The notes: generated by a model from the sequence alone, not told the origin. Shown: positions 8,098 through 18,367, numbered from the stretch's first letter. The stretch: DNA of 64,000 nucleotides from Roseiarcus sp963820095 (GCA_963820095.1 CAWFZA010000020.1:18187-82186), one strand, 5' to 3'. A program made the numbers and translations.

Positions 8098-8751
8098 ATG
8101 GGTGAAGTCATATCACTGAGCGAGGCGGCTACTTCCTCGTCCGAGCGCTTCCCAGCTTATCGGCAGGAAGCCGAACACCGGATTGCGAATAGCCTACAAT
8201 TGATCAGCGCTCTGGTTCGTCAGCGTGCAAGAGCGCCTCATGTACAGGATCCCCAGACATTTCTCTTGGAAGTCGCCGACCGGATAGAAACGGTAGGTAG
8301 ACTTCATCGTTTCTTGAGTAAATCGACGACGGGTACAATCGATTTATACGCCTATCTAGAAGAACTTTGTACGCGACTTACCGGCGCTGTCGCCCCCGAA
8401 GCGACATCACTTCATTTTGACTGTCCGCCGGCTTGTCATCTGCCGGCGAAAACTGCGCTGCCGCTCGCGCTCATCACCGCGGAACTCGTCTCCAATTCGT
8501 TAAAATACGCTCATCCGACAGGCTTGCCGACAAGGATGTCTCTTTCCTGCGCTCGTGAGCGCGAGGGGCGCCTCATGATTGCTTACGAGGATGACGGGGT
8601 CGGATTTCCCGAGGGCTTTGACGCTTCCGAGGCCGGCCACATGGGAATGAACTTCATTCGTCTTCTCAGCGCAGGCCTCGGCGCTCATCATGAATGGCGC
8701 AGCGATCCCCTGGGGATTCGCTTTGAGCTCGTGCTGCCGACAGGCGCTTAA
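8098..8751 (+). CDS. Soluble histidine kinase, HisKA_2/HWE type
   Basis: A 217-residue protein without membrane segment or sensor domain. The dimerisation and phospho-acceptor helix has EAEHRIANSLQLISALVRQR (about 24-43; His27 is the expected phosphosite). The HATPase part has the N box ALITAELVSNSLKYA (about 125-139), the G1 motif YEDDGVGFP (about 164-172) and the G2-like GHMGMNFIRLL (about 181-191). This kinase type often feeds the PhyR general stress pathway in alphaproteobacteria, so such a role is possible, but no response regulator is adjacent. It may work through a distant partner. The upstream 150 bases are AT-rich and hold its promoter region. Confidence 0.8.
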   Translation: MGEVISLSEAATSSSERFPAYRQEAEHRIANSLQLISALVRQRARAPHVQDPQTFLLEVADRIETVGRLHRFLSKSTTGTIDLYAYLEELCTRLTGAVAPEATSLHFDCPPACHLPAKTALPLALITAELVSNSLKYAHPTGLPTRMSLSCAREREGRLMIAYEDDGVGFPEGFDASEAGHMGMNFIRLLSAGLGAHHEWRSDPLGIRFELVLPTGA

Positions 8752-8978
8752 GCCTGATCAGCCCCGCGACCTAGCGCGCCGCTATCCTTCGCCATTGATC
8801 GGCCAGGCGGACATTGCCCACCGCCACGACAGGTCTCAGCTCCGCCGGACCAGCGCCGTCCCGCGCCTGCACCGCCATCCCTTCCCCAGTGGAATTGGAC
8901 GTTCAGCCCACATTTCGCTAGGCCCGCGCGGGTTGTCACCGCAACGGGCTCGGGCGGTAATCTTTCTCCATTTAGGCA

Positions 8979-9005
8979 CATAAGTTTTCCGTATTACAAC
9001 TTATG
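8979..9005. promoter_or_regulatory. Dyad cataagtt / aacttatg
   Basis: Perfect 8-base arms (8979-8986 and 8998-9005) separated by 11 bases, so the centres are about two helical turns apart. This suits binding by a dimeric regulator. It is 145 bases before the first candidate start of the PEP-CTERM gene. Confidence 0.35.
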
Positions 9006-9033
9006 AGGTAGTAGTGCCAACAATACACGCAGA

Positions 9034-9072
9034 TGTTGACAAGCTCAGGGTTGTTGGCCTAGGTTGTCAACA
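9034..9072. promoter_or_regulatory. Dyad tgttgacaa / ttgtcaaca
   Basis: Perfect 9-base arms (9034-9042 and 9064-9072) with a 21-base spacer. ttgaca-like sequence inside the left arm could also act as a -35 element. Function is inferred only from symmetry and position. Confidence 0.35.
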
Positions 9073-9149
9073 CGCAAGGATTGCCACTGCGACCTAGAGG
9101 TAAAGGGACGCATTACAGGTCGCGGGAAGCAGCCCTTTGAAATGCCGTT

Positions 9150-10447
9150 ATGGGGGGCGCGCTCATTGCCATGACAACGTTCCGGCAGAGACACTTTTTT
9201 AACCGGCTCCACGAGGCCGGTAGAATACGGATCAGTCCTCCGTGGCGCGGAATATTAGCGCCACCTCCATACCGCAAGAATGCGTCGGTCCCCAATCTAA
9301 CCAAGGAAACCCGCATATTATTTAGAATAGCCGGTATTATCGCAGGTTTATATGCGTGCTCGTCCTCTGTTTTGGCCAAAATTGAGGAGGAAGGTCGCCA
9401 TGAGTTAGGTGCTTCTAACTCCATCACAGCCACCTTAACTCGTGATAGTGCGACAATTTTATTTATTAATGATTTTGCGTATGATGCAGTCGACCGAATA
9501 CAGCTCACATGTTGATTTTTCTCATGAGGGTCTTGAGGCTGTACTCCATGGCGCGGAGGCAACCGCCGACCATTATCCCAAGTTCCGTCCTTCCAAAGAT
9601 CGGAAGGGATTTAGCGAAGTCCTTATTCCCGAGACTGTCTGGAGTCTCGACGTCAACACCGGCGCTCACCTGAGCCATGTTTCAGACGAGCTGGACTTTG
9701 AAATCTATACGACCTTCGCCGGTCACGCGGAAACAACTGACTTATGGATTAGGGCGATTTTTGGTGTTTTGAGCAAAAAAAACACAGATAAGACTTCGGG
9801 TTCACTGCTAGCGCCTTTAGAGTTCCAAGTTGCTAGCTGCGGAGGAAACTCTGCTTTGAATAGTGAATTGACTTCTTGCAGCGACGTTGAGTTCTATAGA
9901 CGGCCAAAGCAAAAAACGGAGAGACTCAGGAGAGTGGACATCAACAACAATACATCTGAACAAGTCAATGAAAACAACGCGAGTTTGACAAATAGCCCTT
10001 TATCCACCAGAGTCTAGTCCCCAGACTAATTCAGCGTTCATAATAATAACCGCAAATATCGACAATGGTCCACCGCAATGTGGTTCAACTCTTCTATGGC
10101 CATGTAACGGCGTTCCAGTATCCTGCGTGACTCCTCAGATAGACGCTTTGGAGAGCCCGATCCCACCGCCGCCACCTGACCCTACCCTCTTAACCGGGCC
10201 GAGTGACGATCTCACGCCTCTAATCGACCCGCCGCCACCGGAAGATTCAACTCCCGCTCCGATAACTTACGTTGATGACCCGCCGCCCGCCCCCGGTCTG
10301 CCAATTTTCACGCCTCAACCCCTCAAGCCGATTCCAGAAACATCGACTTGGGTCATGACCGTAATTGGTTTCGGTGCCATGACTTTCGTCTTTCGGAAGA
10401 AGAGGCGACCTCGTGTGAATCCAATATCAATCGTAGATGTTTGCTAG
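9150..10447 (+). CDS. PEP-CTERM sorting-domain protein, frame broken twice
   Basis: A secreted or surface protein of about 400 residues read in three successive frames, each switch equal to one extra base (near 9490 and near 10000). The first frame has a signal-like helix FRIAGIIAGLYACSSSVLA. The middle frame holds an Asp/Ser-rich domain with no recognised family. The last frame has a Pro-rich linker with repeated PPPP stretches and a C-terminus PIPETSTWVMTVIGFGAMTF followed by RKKRR. That ending is a PEP-CTERM-like signal (Pro-Glu motif, hydrophobic helix, Arg cluster) recognised by an exosortase. No exosortase is in this window. The start is uncertain: 9150 or 9171 would put more than 50 residues before the signal helix. 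Base composition is lower in GC than the core genes. Confidence 0.6.
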
Positions 10448-10518
10448 GCTTGTTTGGAAGATACTATTCTCTGAGGTCGGCAATAATACTATCATGCGAC
10501 GACGACGTAGGCACTAAG

Positions 10519-11460
10519 ATGCTAAGTTCAAGCTACCGGTTTCCACGCTTCAGCGGTCTCGCCCGCATGATTATACTCTCTCTCCGGGTCCTATGGATAG
10601 CGACCGGGGCAGCGATTGTTCAGTTGGCGCCCGCGTTCGCCTTGGACGGTTCTGGCGCGGGCTCAGGAAAAAGTGCGCCGCTGACAACCTTCTCTAGCGG
10701 TCAAGAGGCGCTTCGAGTGGGCGAGCAGGACTTACGGGCCGGCAAAATGGAAGCTTCGGCCGCCGCGCTGACCTACGCTGCTGAGAACGGACAGGCTATC
10801 GCGCGTTGGAAGCTTGGCCAGATGTACGCCAAAGGCGACGGGGTGCCACATGACGATTTGAAGGCGTACCACTACTTCAACGAGATCGTCGAAGATTACG
10901 ATGAAGACCAGTCCGACCGAAAGGATATGGGGGCAGTTTCAGATGCCTTCGTCGCTGTTGGCGTCTACTGCCTCAGCGGCATACCTAACAGCGACGTGAG
11001 GCCGGACCCACGACGCGCACACGAATTGTTCCAATATGCGGCGACGGCTTTAGCCGATCCAAATGCGCAGTACAATCTCGCACACATGTATATGATCGGC
11101 GCGGGCGGGCTTACAAAGGACCCAGTTGCCGCGCTTCGCTGGCTGGCGCTCGCCGCCAAGAAGGGTCACCCCCCGTCGCAAGCGTTACTGGGACACATGC
11201 TGTTCGTCGGCAATGGCGTCATGGACCAGCGCGCGCGGGGGTTAATGTGGCTCAAGTTTGCGAACGATGGCGCGGCGAGTCAAAAAGGGCAGTGGATTCG
11301 CGACCTCTATCAACGCGACTTCCGCAACGCGAGTGACACTGAACGGCTATCGGCTGCAAGCATGCGCGATGCGCTCGCTAAAGGGACGCCATCGCCCGCC
11401 GCGCGGAGCAGCATCACATCATTCTTGCAGCCATTTGGCGTGGCCCCTGCTGATCGATGA
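10519..11460 (+). CDS. Sel1-repeat protein, ExoR-like
   Basis: A 313-residue exported protein. A signal peptide or N-terminal anchor (about 17-42, ending APAFALD) precedes tandem Sel1-like repeats: AALTYAAENGQAIARWKLGQ, then MYAKGDGV, RAHELFQYAATALADPNAQY, then AALRWLALAAKKGHPPSQAL, and GHMLFVGNGV. Order and spacing resemble rhizobial ExoR, the periplasmic repressor of the ExoS/ChvI two-component system, including a YHYFNEIVEDY insertion and a C-terminal tail after the last repeat. ExoS/ChvI are not nearby, so a regulatory role is only an analogy. Start candidates are 10519 and 10567 (MIILSLRV); the second gives a more compact signal peptide. Confidence 0.72.
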   Translation: MLSSSYRFPRFSGLARMIILSLRVLWIATGAAIVQLAPAFALDGSGAGSGKSAPLTTFSSGQEALRVGEQDLRAGKMEASAAALTYAAENGQAIARWKLGQMYAKGDGVPHDDLKAYHYFNEIVEDYDEDQSDRKDMGAVSDAFVAVGVYCLSGIPNSDVRPDPRRAHELFQYAATALADPNAQYNLAHMYMIGAGGLTKDPVAALRWLALAAKKGHPPSQALLGHMLFVGNGVMDQRARGLMWLKFANDGAASQKGQWIRDLYQRDFRNASDTERLSAASMRDALAKGTPSPAARSSITSFLQPFGVAPADR

Positions 11461-11905
11461 CGGGCGTCTGTTCGATTGCTCAGTCTCGCTTACCGAAAGA
11501 GGTAAATAGGGGATGCTTGCCCGTTGGTGCTTAGCCACATCTGCAGTGGACCAAATTGGAGGAGGATGAGAATCTGGGGGAGATCTGAGTGGTTTTAAGA
11601 AACGTGCGCTCTGAGAGACCGCATATGCGGAGAAGGGGTTCTAGTAGCGACCGTCGACGGAAGATGCCCCCGTTTGCCTGCATATCTGGCCAATCGGGGG
11701 GTCAAAACCGAGATTTGTTTCCGATCTCCTCAGGAATTGACCCCGAGGTATCTAAGAGCGTCCGAAGTAAGCATGCAACTGACTGGTAGTAATAACGACG
11801 TAGCGCCACAAAATGTTTAAATTCTTGGGTAAAATTACACTAGACAAAGGGCAGAAAAGCTGGTAATTCTTGAGAACGATCAGATATGCGATCTTAGGGG
11901 ATGAA
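11461..11905. other. Intergenic region, nothing recognised
   Basis: About 445 bases with mixed composition. A short open frame at 11589-11789 has no recognisable features. No terminator with a U-tract was found after the Sel1 gene. Confidence 0.35.
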
Positions 11906-12118
11906 ATGAGGGCCACCGTGAGTAAGGCAGTAGAAACGAAGACAGAAAAGTCGCAATTGTCGGAGCGCGACGTGCGTCTTTTGTTAATTGTATGCACCGA
12001 ACTGGTTAATTTTTGCGCAAGTGTCACGGGCAAGATCGACCCTGCGGCTGCCGCAATGTTGGCATATGTGAGAGACGACATTTTGTCTGAAAGTAACGCT
12101 GGGTTGCCATATTCATAA
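11906..12118 (+). CDS. Small hypothetical protein
   Basis: 70 residues, start ATG 11906 preceded by AGGGG. It has a charged N-terminus, a hydrophobic helix RLLLIVCTELVNFCASVTG and a short acidic end. No family is recognised. It stands alone in an AT-rich accessory stretch, and coding potential is only moderate. Confidence 0.4.
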   Translation: MRATVSKAVETKTEKSQLSERDVRLLLIVCTELVNFCASVTGKIDPAAAAMLAYVRDDILSESNAGLPYS

Positions 12119-12786
12119 TAAGAAGCTTATTTTGTGGGCGCATGATTTGGTTTCTGCGTCCATGGGCATGGGCTGGGGGGAGAACTATTCTTCGTGTGAT
12201 GTCATAACCTTACCCAATTAAATCGATCTAACTATATGATACCGACTAGGTGACGGTGAAAATATTGATAGAACTTTTTTGGCTGAGCAATATGTGCTTG
12301 CAGCGCAAAAGTGCCAATATTACACAAATATAGAGCGACTTGATCAGCCATTACTTGGCGACTCTGCACCCACCTGATCTCGAAACAGAGCCCATGCGGG
12401 CTCACTTTTTCAAAAAGATGTTTCCCAAACGGAATACCGCAGTTCCGGTCCACTCCTGACATAAAGTCAACACATTCCCTATCCAAGGTTGAAAATTATC
12501 AATAGAGCAACCTTAGGGAGTGTTGCCAATGACGAGCGTGAGCACCCCAATTGATGATGGGTTCGCCGAAGCCCTCGACAGTAGATTGAGCACAACATTA
12601 CCGTGATAAAACCGGCTGAGGCCCTCGATGTCCGTCGTTGCCAGCGCGGGTCCTGGAAAGGATAGGGAGAAAATTTTTAAAGTTTGCGCGAAGGCGCAAC
12701 TCAAGCCATTGAAATCATTCGCGCGCGTAACTTGTGCGCCAGGGTTGGAAGCGTCCCGGGCCGGGGCCCGCACTTGTTGACGGGGC
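12119..12786. other. Intergenic region, accessory-to-core boundary
   Basis: About 670 bases. The left part is AT-rich; GC content rises sharply at about 12700 towards rsmA, marking the end of the accessory stretch. An open frame on the minus strand (12232-12486, TTG start) has unusual composition and no recognisable features, so it is not called as a gene. No tRNA or integrase was seen at the boundary. Confidence 0.4.
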
Positions 12787-13663
12787 TCAGCCGGTCGACC
12801 GAACGGCTGCCCGCGCCATCGCCGCGAAGGCTTCGACGCCGGCCTCCTCCGCTCGCAGGGTCGGCTCGAGGCCGGCAGCCGCGAGGAGCGCGGCAAGGTC
12901 GAGCCCGCGCGCGGCGGCGAGGCCCTTCAGCGACTGGCGCAGCATCTTCCGCCGCTGCCCGAAGGCCGCCTGGGTGAGCGCCGACAAGGTCTCCGCGCTG
13001 CATGGGCTGGGGCTCGCGCGGGGAACGAGCTCGACCACGCTCGACGTGACTTTCGGCGATGGCGTGAAAGCCGCGGGGGGAATGTCGAACAGGATGCGCG
13101 CTTCCGTCCGCCATCCCGCCAGCACCGCGAGGCGCCCGTAATCCGCGCGGTTCGCGGGGGTGGCGACGATGCGCAGAGCCACCTCGCGCTGGAACATGAG
13201 GATGAGGCGATCGTAGAACGGCGGCCACGGCTCGGCCTCGAGCCATTGGGTCAGGAGCGCGGTCGCGATGTTGTAGGGGAGATTGGCGACGATGCGGATC
13301 GGCATCGCCCCGGCCTTGGCGACGAGAGTTCTGAGGCGCGACACGGAGTGCGTCGCCTTCAACGATCTCGAGCCGTCCCGGCCAATGCGCGGCGATCTCG
13401 GCGAGCGCCCCGAGAGCGCGCGCGTCGCGCTCGATGGCGATCACCTTCCCAGCGCCCTCCGAGAGCAGCGCGCGCGTCAGCCCGCCAGGACCGGGACCGA
13501 CCTCGATCACGGCGGCGCCTGCGAGCGGGCCTGCGGCGCGAGCGATCTTCCGGGTCAGGTTGAGGTCGAAGAGGAAGTTCTGGCCGAGCGCCTTGCGCGG
13601 TTCAAGCCCGTGCGCCGCGACCACGTCGCGGAGCGGCGGGAGACCGTCCGCGGCAAGGGTCAT
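12787..13663 (-). CDS. rsmA: 16S rRNA (adenine1518/1519-N6)-dimethyltransferase RsmA (KsgA), one frame break
   Basis: RsmA dimethylates two adjacent adenines in helix 45 of 16S rRNA during 30S maturation. The N-terminal part has LEPRKALGQNFLFDLN and the SAM-binding motif VIEVGPGPGGLTRALL. The C-terminal part has the catalytic IVANLPYN and LILMFQREVALRI, and the substrate-binding FGQRRKMLRQSLKGL. The two halves are in different frames, with one extra base near 13350. The expected total of about 291 residues is normal. Its ATG (13661-13663) overlaps the pdxA stop (13660-13662) in an ATGA junction, so translation is probably coupled. Because the gene is near-universal and otherwise intact, a sequence error is the best explanation. 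Confidence 0.9.
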
Positions 13664-14656
13664 CGCGTCAATCGGTCGGCGAGCTTGATAGCCGCGATGA
13701 GGCTCGCCGGATTGGCGAGGCCCTTTGCCGGCAATGTCGAACGCCGTGCCATGATCGGGAGACGTGCGCACGAACGGCAGGCCAAGCGTGACATTGACGC
13801 CTTCGTCGAAGGCGAGGGTCTTGACCGGAATCAGGCCCTGGTCGTGATACATCGTGAGCGCCACGTCGTAGCGCGCCCGCGCCTTTGGATGGAACATCGT
13901 GTCGGCGGGGAGCGGCCCGACGACGTCGATTCCTTCGGCCTTAAGCGCCTCGATCGCGGGCCTTATGATCGTGATCTCCTCCTGGCCCATCGCCCCGCCC
14001 TCGCCGGCATGGGGATTGAGGCCGGCGACCGCCAGCCGGGGCCGCGGCACGCGAAAGCGGTCGCTAAGGTCGCGAGCGACGATGCGCGCCGTCCTGATGA
14101 TGAGTTCGGTCGTCAGCGCCCTTGGCGCGTCGGCGAGCGGGATATGAATGGTTACGGGCGCGACCTTGAGCGTCTCCGACCAGATCATCATCACCGGAAA
14201 GGCCGGGGCGCCCCACGCCTCGGCGAGCGCGCCGAGATATTCAGTGTGGCCGGGGTATTTGAATCCGGCCTGATAGAGCGTCGCCTTGGCGATCGGGTTG
14301 GTCACCACCGCGCGCGCCTCGCCTTGGCGGACAGCTTCGACGGCGCGCTCGATCAATTCGACAATCGCCGCGGCGTTGGCGGCGCTGGGGCGGCCGGGGG
14401 TGTCTTCAACCGCGTTTCTCAAGGGGACGACCGGCAGGCCGTTTGCGAAGGCGGCTCGAGCCCCTGCCGGATCGGTTTCGATGATCGGCGCGTTGACGCC
14501 AGCGCGCTTTGCCGCGGCGGCCAGCACGCCGGGCGGCGCGAAAAGGACGAAAGGCGCGTCCGGCGTCCGGTCGCGCCAGGCCGCCAGGGCGAGTTCAGGG
14601 CCGATCCCCGCCGGATCGCCCATGGTCATCGCCAGCGGCGGCATGTCGCCGGTCAT
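13660..14656 (-). CDS. pdxA: 4-hydroxythreonine-4-phosphate dehydrogenase PdxA, frame break near the end
   Basis: PdxA oxidises 4-phosphohydroxy-L-threonine in the DXP-dependent vitamin B6 pathway. Family marks are the N-terminal LAMTMGDPAGIGPELA, AVVTNPIAKATL, KYPGHTEYLGALA, GLNPHAGEGGAMGQEE and ALTMYHDQGLIPVKTLAFDE, including the metal-binding histidines, then LPFVRTSPDHGTAFDIAGKG. An extra G in the ggg run at about 13723 shifts the last 20 codons. Removing it gives LANPASLIAAIKLADRLTR and a stop that overlaps the rsmA start. The length of about 331 residues is normal. Only 45 bases separate it from lptD; in many relatives surA lies there. Confidence 0.9.
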
Positions 14657-14701
14657 GCTCGAGACTCCAAGGACGGCGACGGTTGGCGGACAACCGGGCG
14701 T

Positions 14702-17288
14702 TTACAGGCCGACGTTCGTCCTCACATCGCCGAGCGTGCGCAGCACAAGCTGGATCATCAGCGTCTGGTTGCGCGTCGCCGGGTTCAAAATGACCGGACC
14801 GCCCGGGAAGGTCGATGAAGACGGCCGGCTGGCTGACATTGGACGAGTAGGTGAAGGAAAGCGTCGTGCAATCGTCCTTGTAGCCGAGACCGAACGAATA
14901 GCCGACGGGATAGAAGATCGGCGTCGTTTGTCCCAGCGTATCGTAATAGTGACGCGACATGTCGACCACGAGCGATCCGTTGAGCGACCAGCGATTCTGG
15001 AAACTGTAGCCGACACTCCCGGTGACGCCTTCGCGAGGGAATTCGAATCCCAGCGCAGGCTGCGCAGCGTAGAGGGCGTAATCGACAGCGCCGTTGACGC
15101 CGCCGTAGCTTGCCTTGGCGATCCCATCGAAGCGCTCAAGTTGCAGCGTCGAGCTGTCGAACTGCTGTTTGCTCATGAGCGTGATGGGGGTCGAGAACGG
15201 CTGCAGCGTCTCGCCGAACACGAAGTTCGAATACTTCTTGTCGAGGCCGGATTCGAGCCCGGCGTTGGTGGGATCATAAAGGGTGTAGGAATTCTGTCCG
15301 GCGACCTGGATAAACTCCCCGCCGACGAAGTTGGCGTGGCCCCCGTTGGCGAAGTCCGCCGTGTATTGGAACCCGTAATTGAGACGCGTGCCGCCCTCGA
15401 CCCGATCGTAGCCGGAGAACTTGTTCCAGGCGAACAGGTTCGTGTCGTCGAAAACGAGGCTCTGCGAATCTTCGTTGGGCTGGATTCGCGGAATGATCTC
15501 GCTCGGCCGGGCGATGAACTGGGCGATCGGCGTAATCGTCTGCGTCCCCCAGGAGGCCGAGGACGTGAACGGAAAGCGATACTCGAGGCCGGCGCCAGCC
15601 ATGCCGCGCGCGAAGGCGCCCTGATTGGAGCCGGAAAAGAACGCCGCCTGGCTCGAATTGGCGACCGTGCTCGTCCCCAGCACGCTGGCGTAGGTGATCG
15701 ATCCGGTTTCATTGAGCTCGGTCGCCTCGCCGTCGAGGCGTGCGAACAGGAACGGCTTCCACACCTCGCCGATGGGATCGATGAAGCCGCGCTGCCAGGA
15801 GACCTGCCCCGACGCGCGCGTATAGTTGCCGGCGACGCCTCTCAGCATGCACTTGCCAGGGAAATACGTGTTCAGGACCGCAGCTCCGACCTGCGTCTCA
15901 CAGACGTTATAGAGGTGATACGCGTTATCGAAGGTGGGGAAGCCGGTGGCTTGAAACGCCGCGTTGGTCTGGTTGATATTGGCGACGTTGGCGTCGACAG
16001 TCAGTTCGCCTCCGAGCCCGTTGGTGCGGTCGGCGGGAACGTTGATCACGCGGTTGTAGTCGAAGACCGGCGCAACCGCGGTCGGCAGGGTGCGATTGTC
16101 GTCGTTCGCCGTCGTGCCCTCGAAATGATAGGCGCTGAGGTCGAAGTAGCTCTGCGCCGCTTGGCCGCGCAGATAGACCGTCGAGATGACGTCCTGGAAG
16201 TAGAAATTGTCGAAGTTGATGCCTTGAAGCCGGTAGTCATTGAGGAAGAACTTATCGCTCATCCATGTGCCGTTCCATCCGAACTGCCACATGTCGTTGA
16301 GGAAAAAGCTCCCGTTGCTTTCGATCGCGCCGCGCAGACGCGTGTCTCCGGCGCCATAGGGAAAGGCCGGGAAGGCTCCGGGCTGGGCTTGGTCGATTCC
16401 AATCGCACGAATGCTGTACGCGCCGTTCGACAGGCGCTGACGCCAGTCGGCCTCCCCCAACAATCCCTGCTTTGAGAGGAAGGTTGGCGTGAGAGTCAGG
16501 TCGTAGTTCGGCGCGAGGTCGATGAAATAGGGGAGGCTGAAGCCATAGCCCAGGTCCGCGCCGGAAACGAGCGCCGGCGCCAAGAAGCCAGTCTTCTTGT
16601 TGACGGTCGCGTCAGGAGACGAGAAATAGGGCATGTAGAAGACGGGGAAGCCCCAGAACTGAAGCTGCGCGTTCTCGTAGTAGATCGTGTGCGTCGTCTG
16701 GTTCTCGATGATCTTCGTCGCCTTCACCTGCCAGAAGGGCGGCCGTTCCGGATGGTCTTTGCACGGTTCGCAAGCGGTGTAGGCTCCCTTGTCGAGCACC
16801 GTGACATCGCCGTTCGAGCGCTCGACCCGGGGTGAGCTGAAGCGCGTCTTGTCGGCCGTCAGGACCTGCACGCTATCGATGAAACCGTCACGAAAATCGT
16901 CGCTAAGCGCGAACCGGCTTCCGTAGACGACATTGCCATGCTCATCCGTCATCTTGGCGTGGCCTTCCGCGTAGACCCGCTTGCTGGCGCGGTCGTAGGT
17001 TACGCGGTCGGCTTGAAGCACCCGGCCTTGATAGAAGAGCTGAACCGAGCCCACGGCCGAGACCGTGTTCTTGTCCTTGTCGTAGACAAGTTCATCCGCA
17101 TCGATGACCAGCTTGTCCTGCGGCTTGGCTTGCGCCGATTGAGCGGCGGGAGGCGTTTGGGCGGCGCCCGGTCCAGGGGACAATTGCGCCCAGGCCACAA
17201 CCGCCACGATTGCGAGCCACAGCACGATTCTCGCGGCCCGCATGCGGCCGGGAGTGAACTCAAAGGGAAAGCTGACGGCGAAACCCAT
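14702..17288 (-). CDS. lptD: LPS-assembly protein LptD
   Basis: An outer-membrane beta-barrel that, with LptE, inserts lipopolysaccharide into the outer leaflet. About 861 residues: a signal peptide (RIVLWLAIVAVVAWAQLSPG, about 20-40), the OstA/LptD N-terminal jellyroll (KLVIDADELVYDKDKNTVSA, about 60-80; ADRVTYDRASKRVYAEGHAK), and a long barrel. A Cys pair is present (YTACEPCKDHP, about 180-190). The last about 30 codons need removal of one base near 14797, after which the protein ends IQLVLRTLGDVRTNVGL. The ATG at 17286-17288 shares a base with the lptG stop (TGATG), so the two are coupled; a later ATG at 17243 would also give a good signal peptide. Confidence 0.9.
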
Positions 17289-18367
17289 CAACCATCCTCT
17301 TGTTGCAGCAGCACATACACGCCAAACATGCAACCGACGATCCCGGGCGACCACCCAGCTACGGAAGCGCTGAGGAAGCCTGCTCCGCCGAGATCGCTAA
17401 CCACTTTGGTCGCGACATAAAGCACGAACCCCGCCACGACGCCACCGGAAACCATATATTCGATCCCACCAATTCGGAAGAATCTTAACGAAAAGCATGC
17501 GGCCACCAGCACCATCGACGCCAGCATCAGCGGGCGCGCGAGAAGCTCCTGATATTTCAAGAGATAAGCGGTCGGATCCAATCCCGCTCGCGCGGTCTGC
17601 TCCGCGAGGCCCGGCAGGCGCCAGAAGGATACGGTTTCAGGCGCGACGAAAGCCTGGGCAACCTCGCCGCGATCGAGATTCGTCGCCAACAGATAGGTCG
17701 AAACCCGGAGGGCTTCGAAACCCGGAGTCACCACCACAACATCGTGCAACACCCAGTAGCCCTCACGCAACTCGCCCGAGGCCGCTTCCAGTCGTTCGAC
17801 GAAATTGCCCTTATCGTCAAAGTTGAAGATCTCGATCCCGTTGAACTGCGCTCCGCCGCCGCTCCTTCCGGCGGCCCGAATGATCGCCTGGCCATCGACG
17901 CTCTTCTGTCGAATCCACATCCCCATCGAGCCCATAGCGGGGCCGTTGAACACACTGCTTTCGATCTGGTCCGATTTCTCTTTCATCCATGTCGAGGCTG
18001 GATTGTAGGCGATGACCGAGAACACCCCGATGAGAATAATCACAGCGAGTGGCGGCATGAGGAGTTGCCAGACCGATAGGCCGGCCGCGCGCGCCACGAC
18101 CAGCTCCATCTTGCGCGACAGATTCAGGAACGCGATCATCGATCCGAACAGAACCGCGAACGGCAACGCCTGCTCAGCCACGGTAGGGGTCCGCAGGAAC
18201 GATAGGCCAGCCATCAGGATCCCGGAGGCGCGCTTGGAGTCGCCCGAGCGTCTGAGCAGCTCCACCAGGTCGACAGCGTAGATCAAGACGAAGACCACCA
18301 TAAACGCGGCGATGACTGTGCGAGCAAAACGGCCGGCAAGGTACAGCGACAGGGTCCGGCCGATCAC
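17288..18367 (-). CDS. lptG: LPS export ABC transporter permease LptG
   Basis: 359 residues. One of the two inner-membrane permeases of the LptB2FG extractor. The YjgP/YjgQ fold is clear: N-terminal helices RTLSLYLAGRFARTVIAAF (about 3-21) and VFVLIYAVDLVELLRRSGD, then PFAVLFGSMIAFLNLSRKME and VARAAGLSVWQLL (coupling region). A periplasmic jellyroll about 130-265 is followed by C-terminal helices including ACFSLRFFRIGG. The GTG at 18365-18367 is chosen because it overlaps the lptF stop (GTGA) and gives the usual length; an upstream ATG in this frame would lie inside lptF. Confidence 0.92.
   Translation of the reverse strand: MIGRTLSLYLAGRFARTVIAAFMVVFVLIYAVDLVELLRRSGDSKRASGILMAGLSFLRTPTVAEQALPFAVLFGSMIAFLNLSRKMELVVARAAGLSVWQLLMPPLAVIILIGVFSVIAYNPASTWMKEKSDQIESSVFNGPAMGSMGMWIRQKSVDGQAIIRAAGRSGGGAQFNGIEIFNFDDKGNFVERLEAASGELREGYWVLHDVVVVTPGFEALRVSTYLLATNLDRGEVAQAFVAPETVSFWRLPGLAEQTARAGLDPTAYLLKYQELLARPLMLASMVLVAACFSLRFFRIGGIEYMVSGGVVAGFVLYVATKVVSDLGGAGFLSASVAGWSPGIVGCMFGVYVLLQQEDG

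Larger units (their letters stand above)
8752..9149. other. Intergenic region with two dyads
   Basis: About 400 bases between the kinase and the PEP-CTERM gene. It holds two inverted repeats, listed separately (8979-9005 and 9034-9072). No convincing coding sequence is seen. Confidence 0.4.

Noticed and set aside
12232..12486. Possible 84-residue minus-strand gene
   Set aside because: Starts with TTG, lacks a ribosome binding site and shows no recognisable pattern.
12701..13350. A pdxA-rsmA fusion protein read in one frame
   Set aside because: The fusion arises from the extra base in pdxA; after about 13350 the frame no longer encodes RsmA, which continues in another frame.
14286..16475. 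A 729-codon plus-strand open frame
   Set aside because: Antisense to lptD and pdxA; no domain or plausible start.
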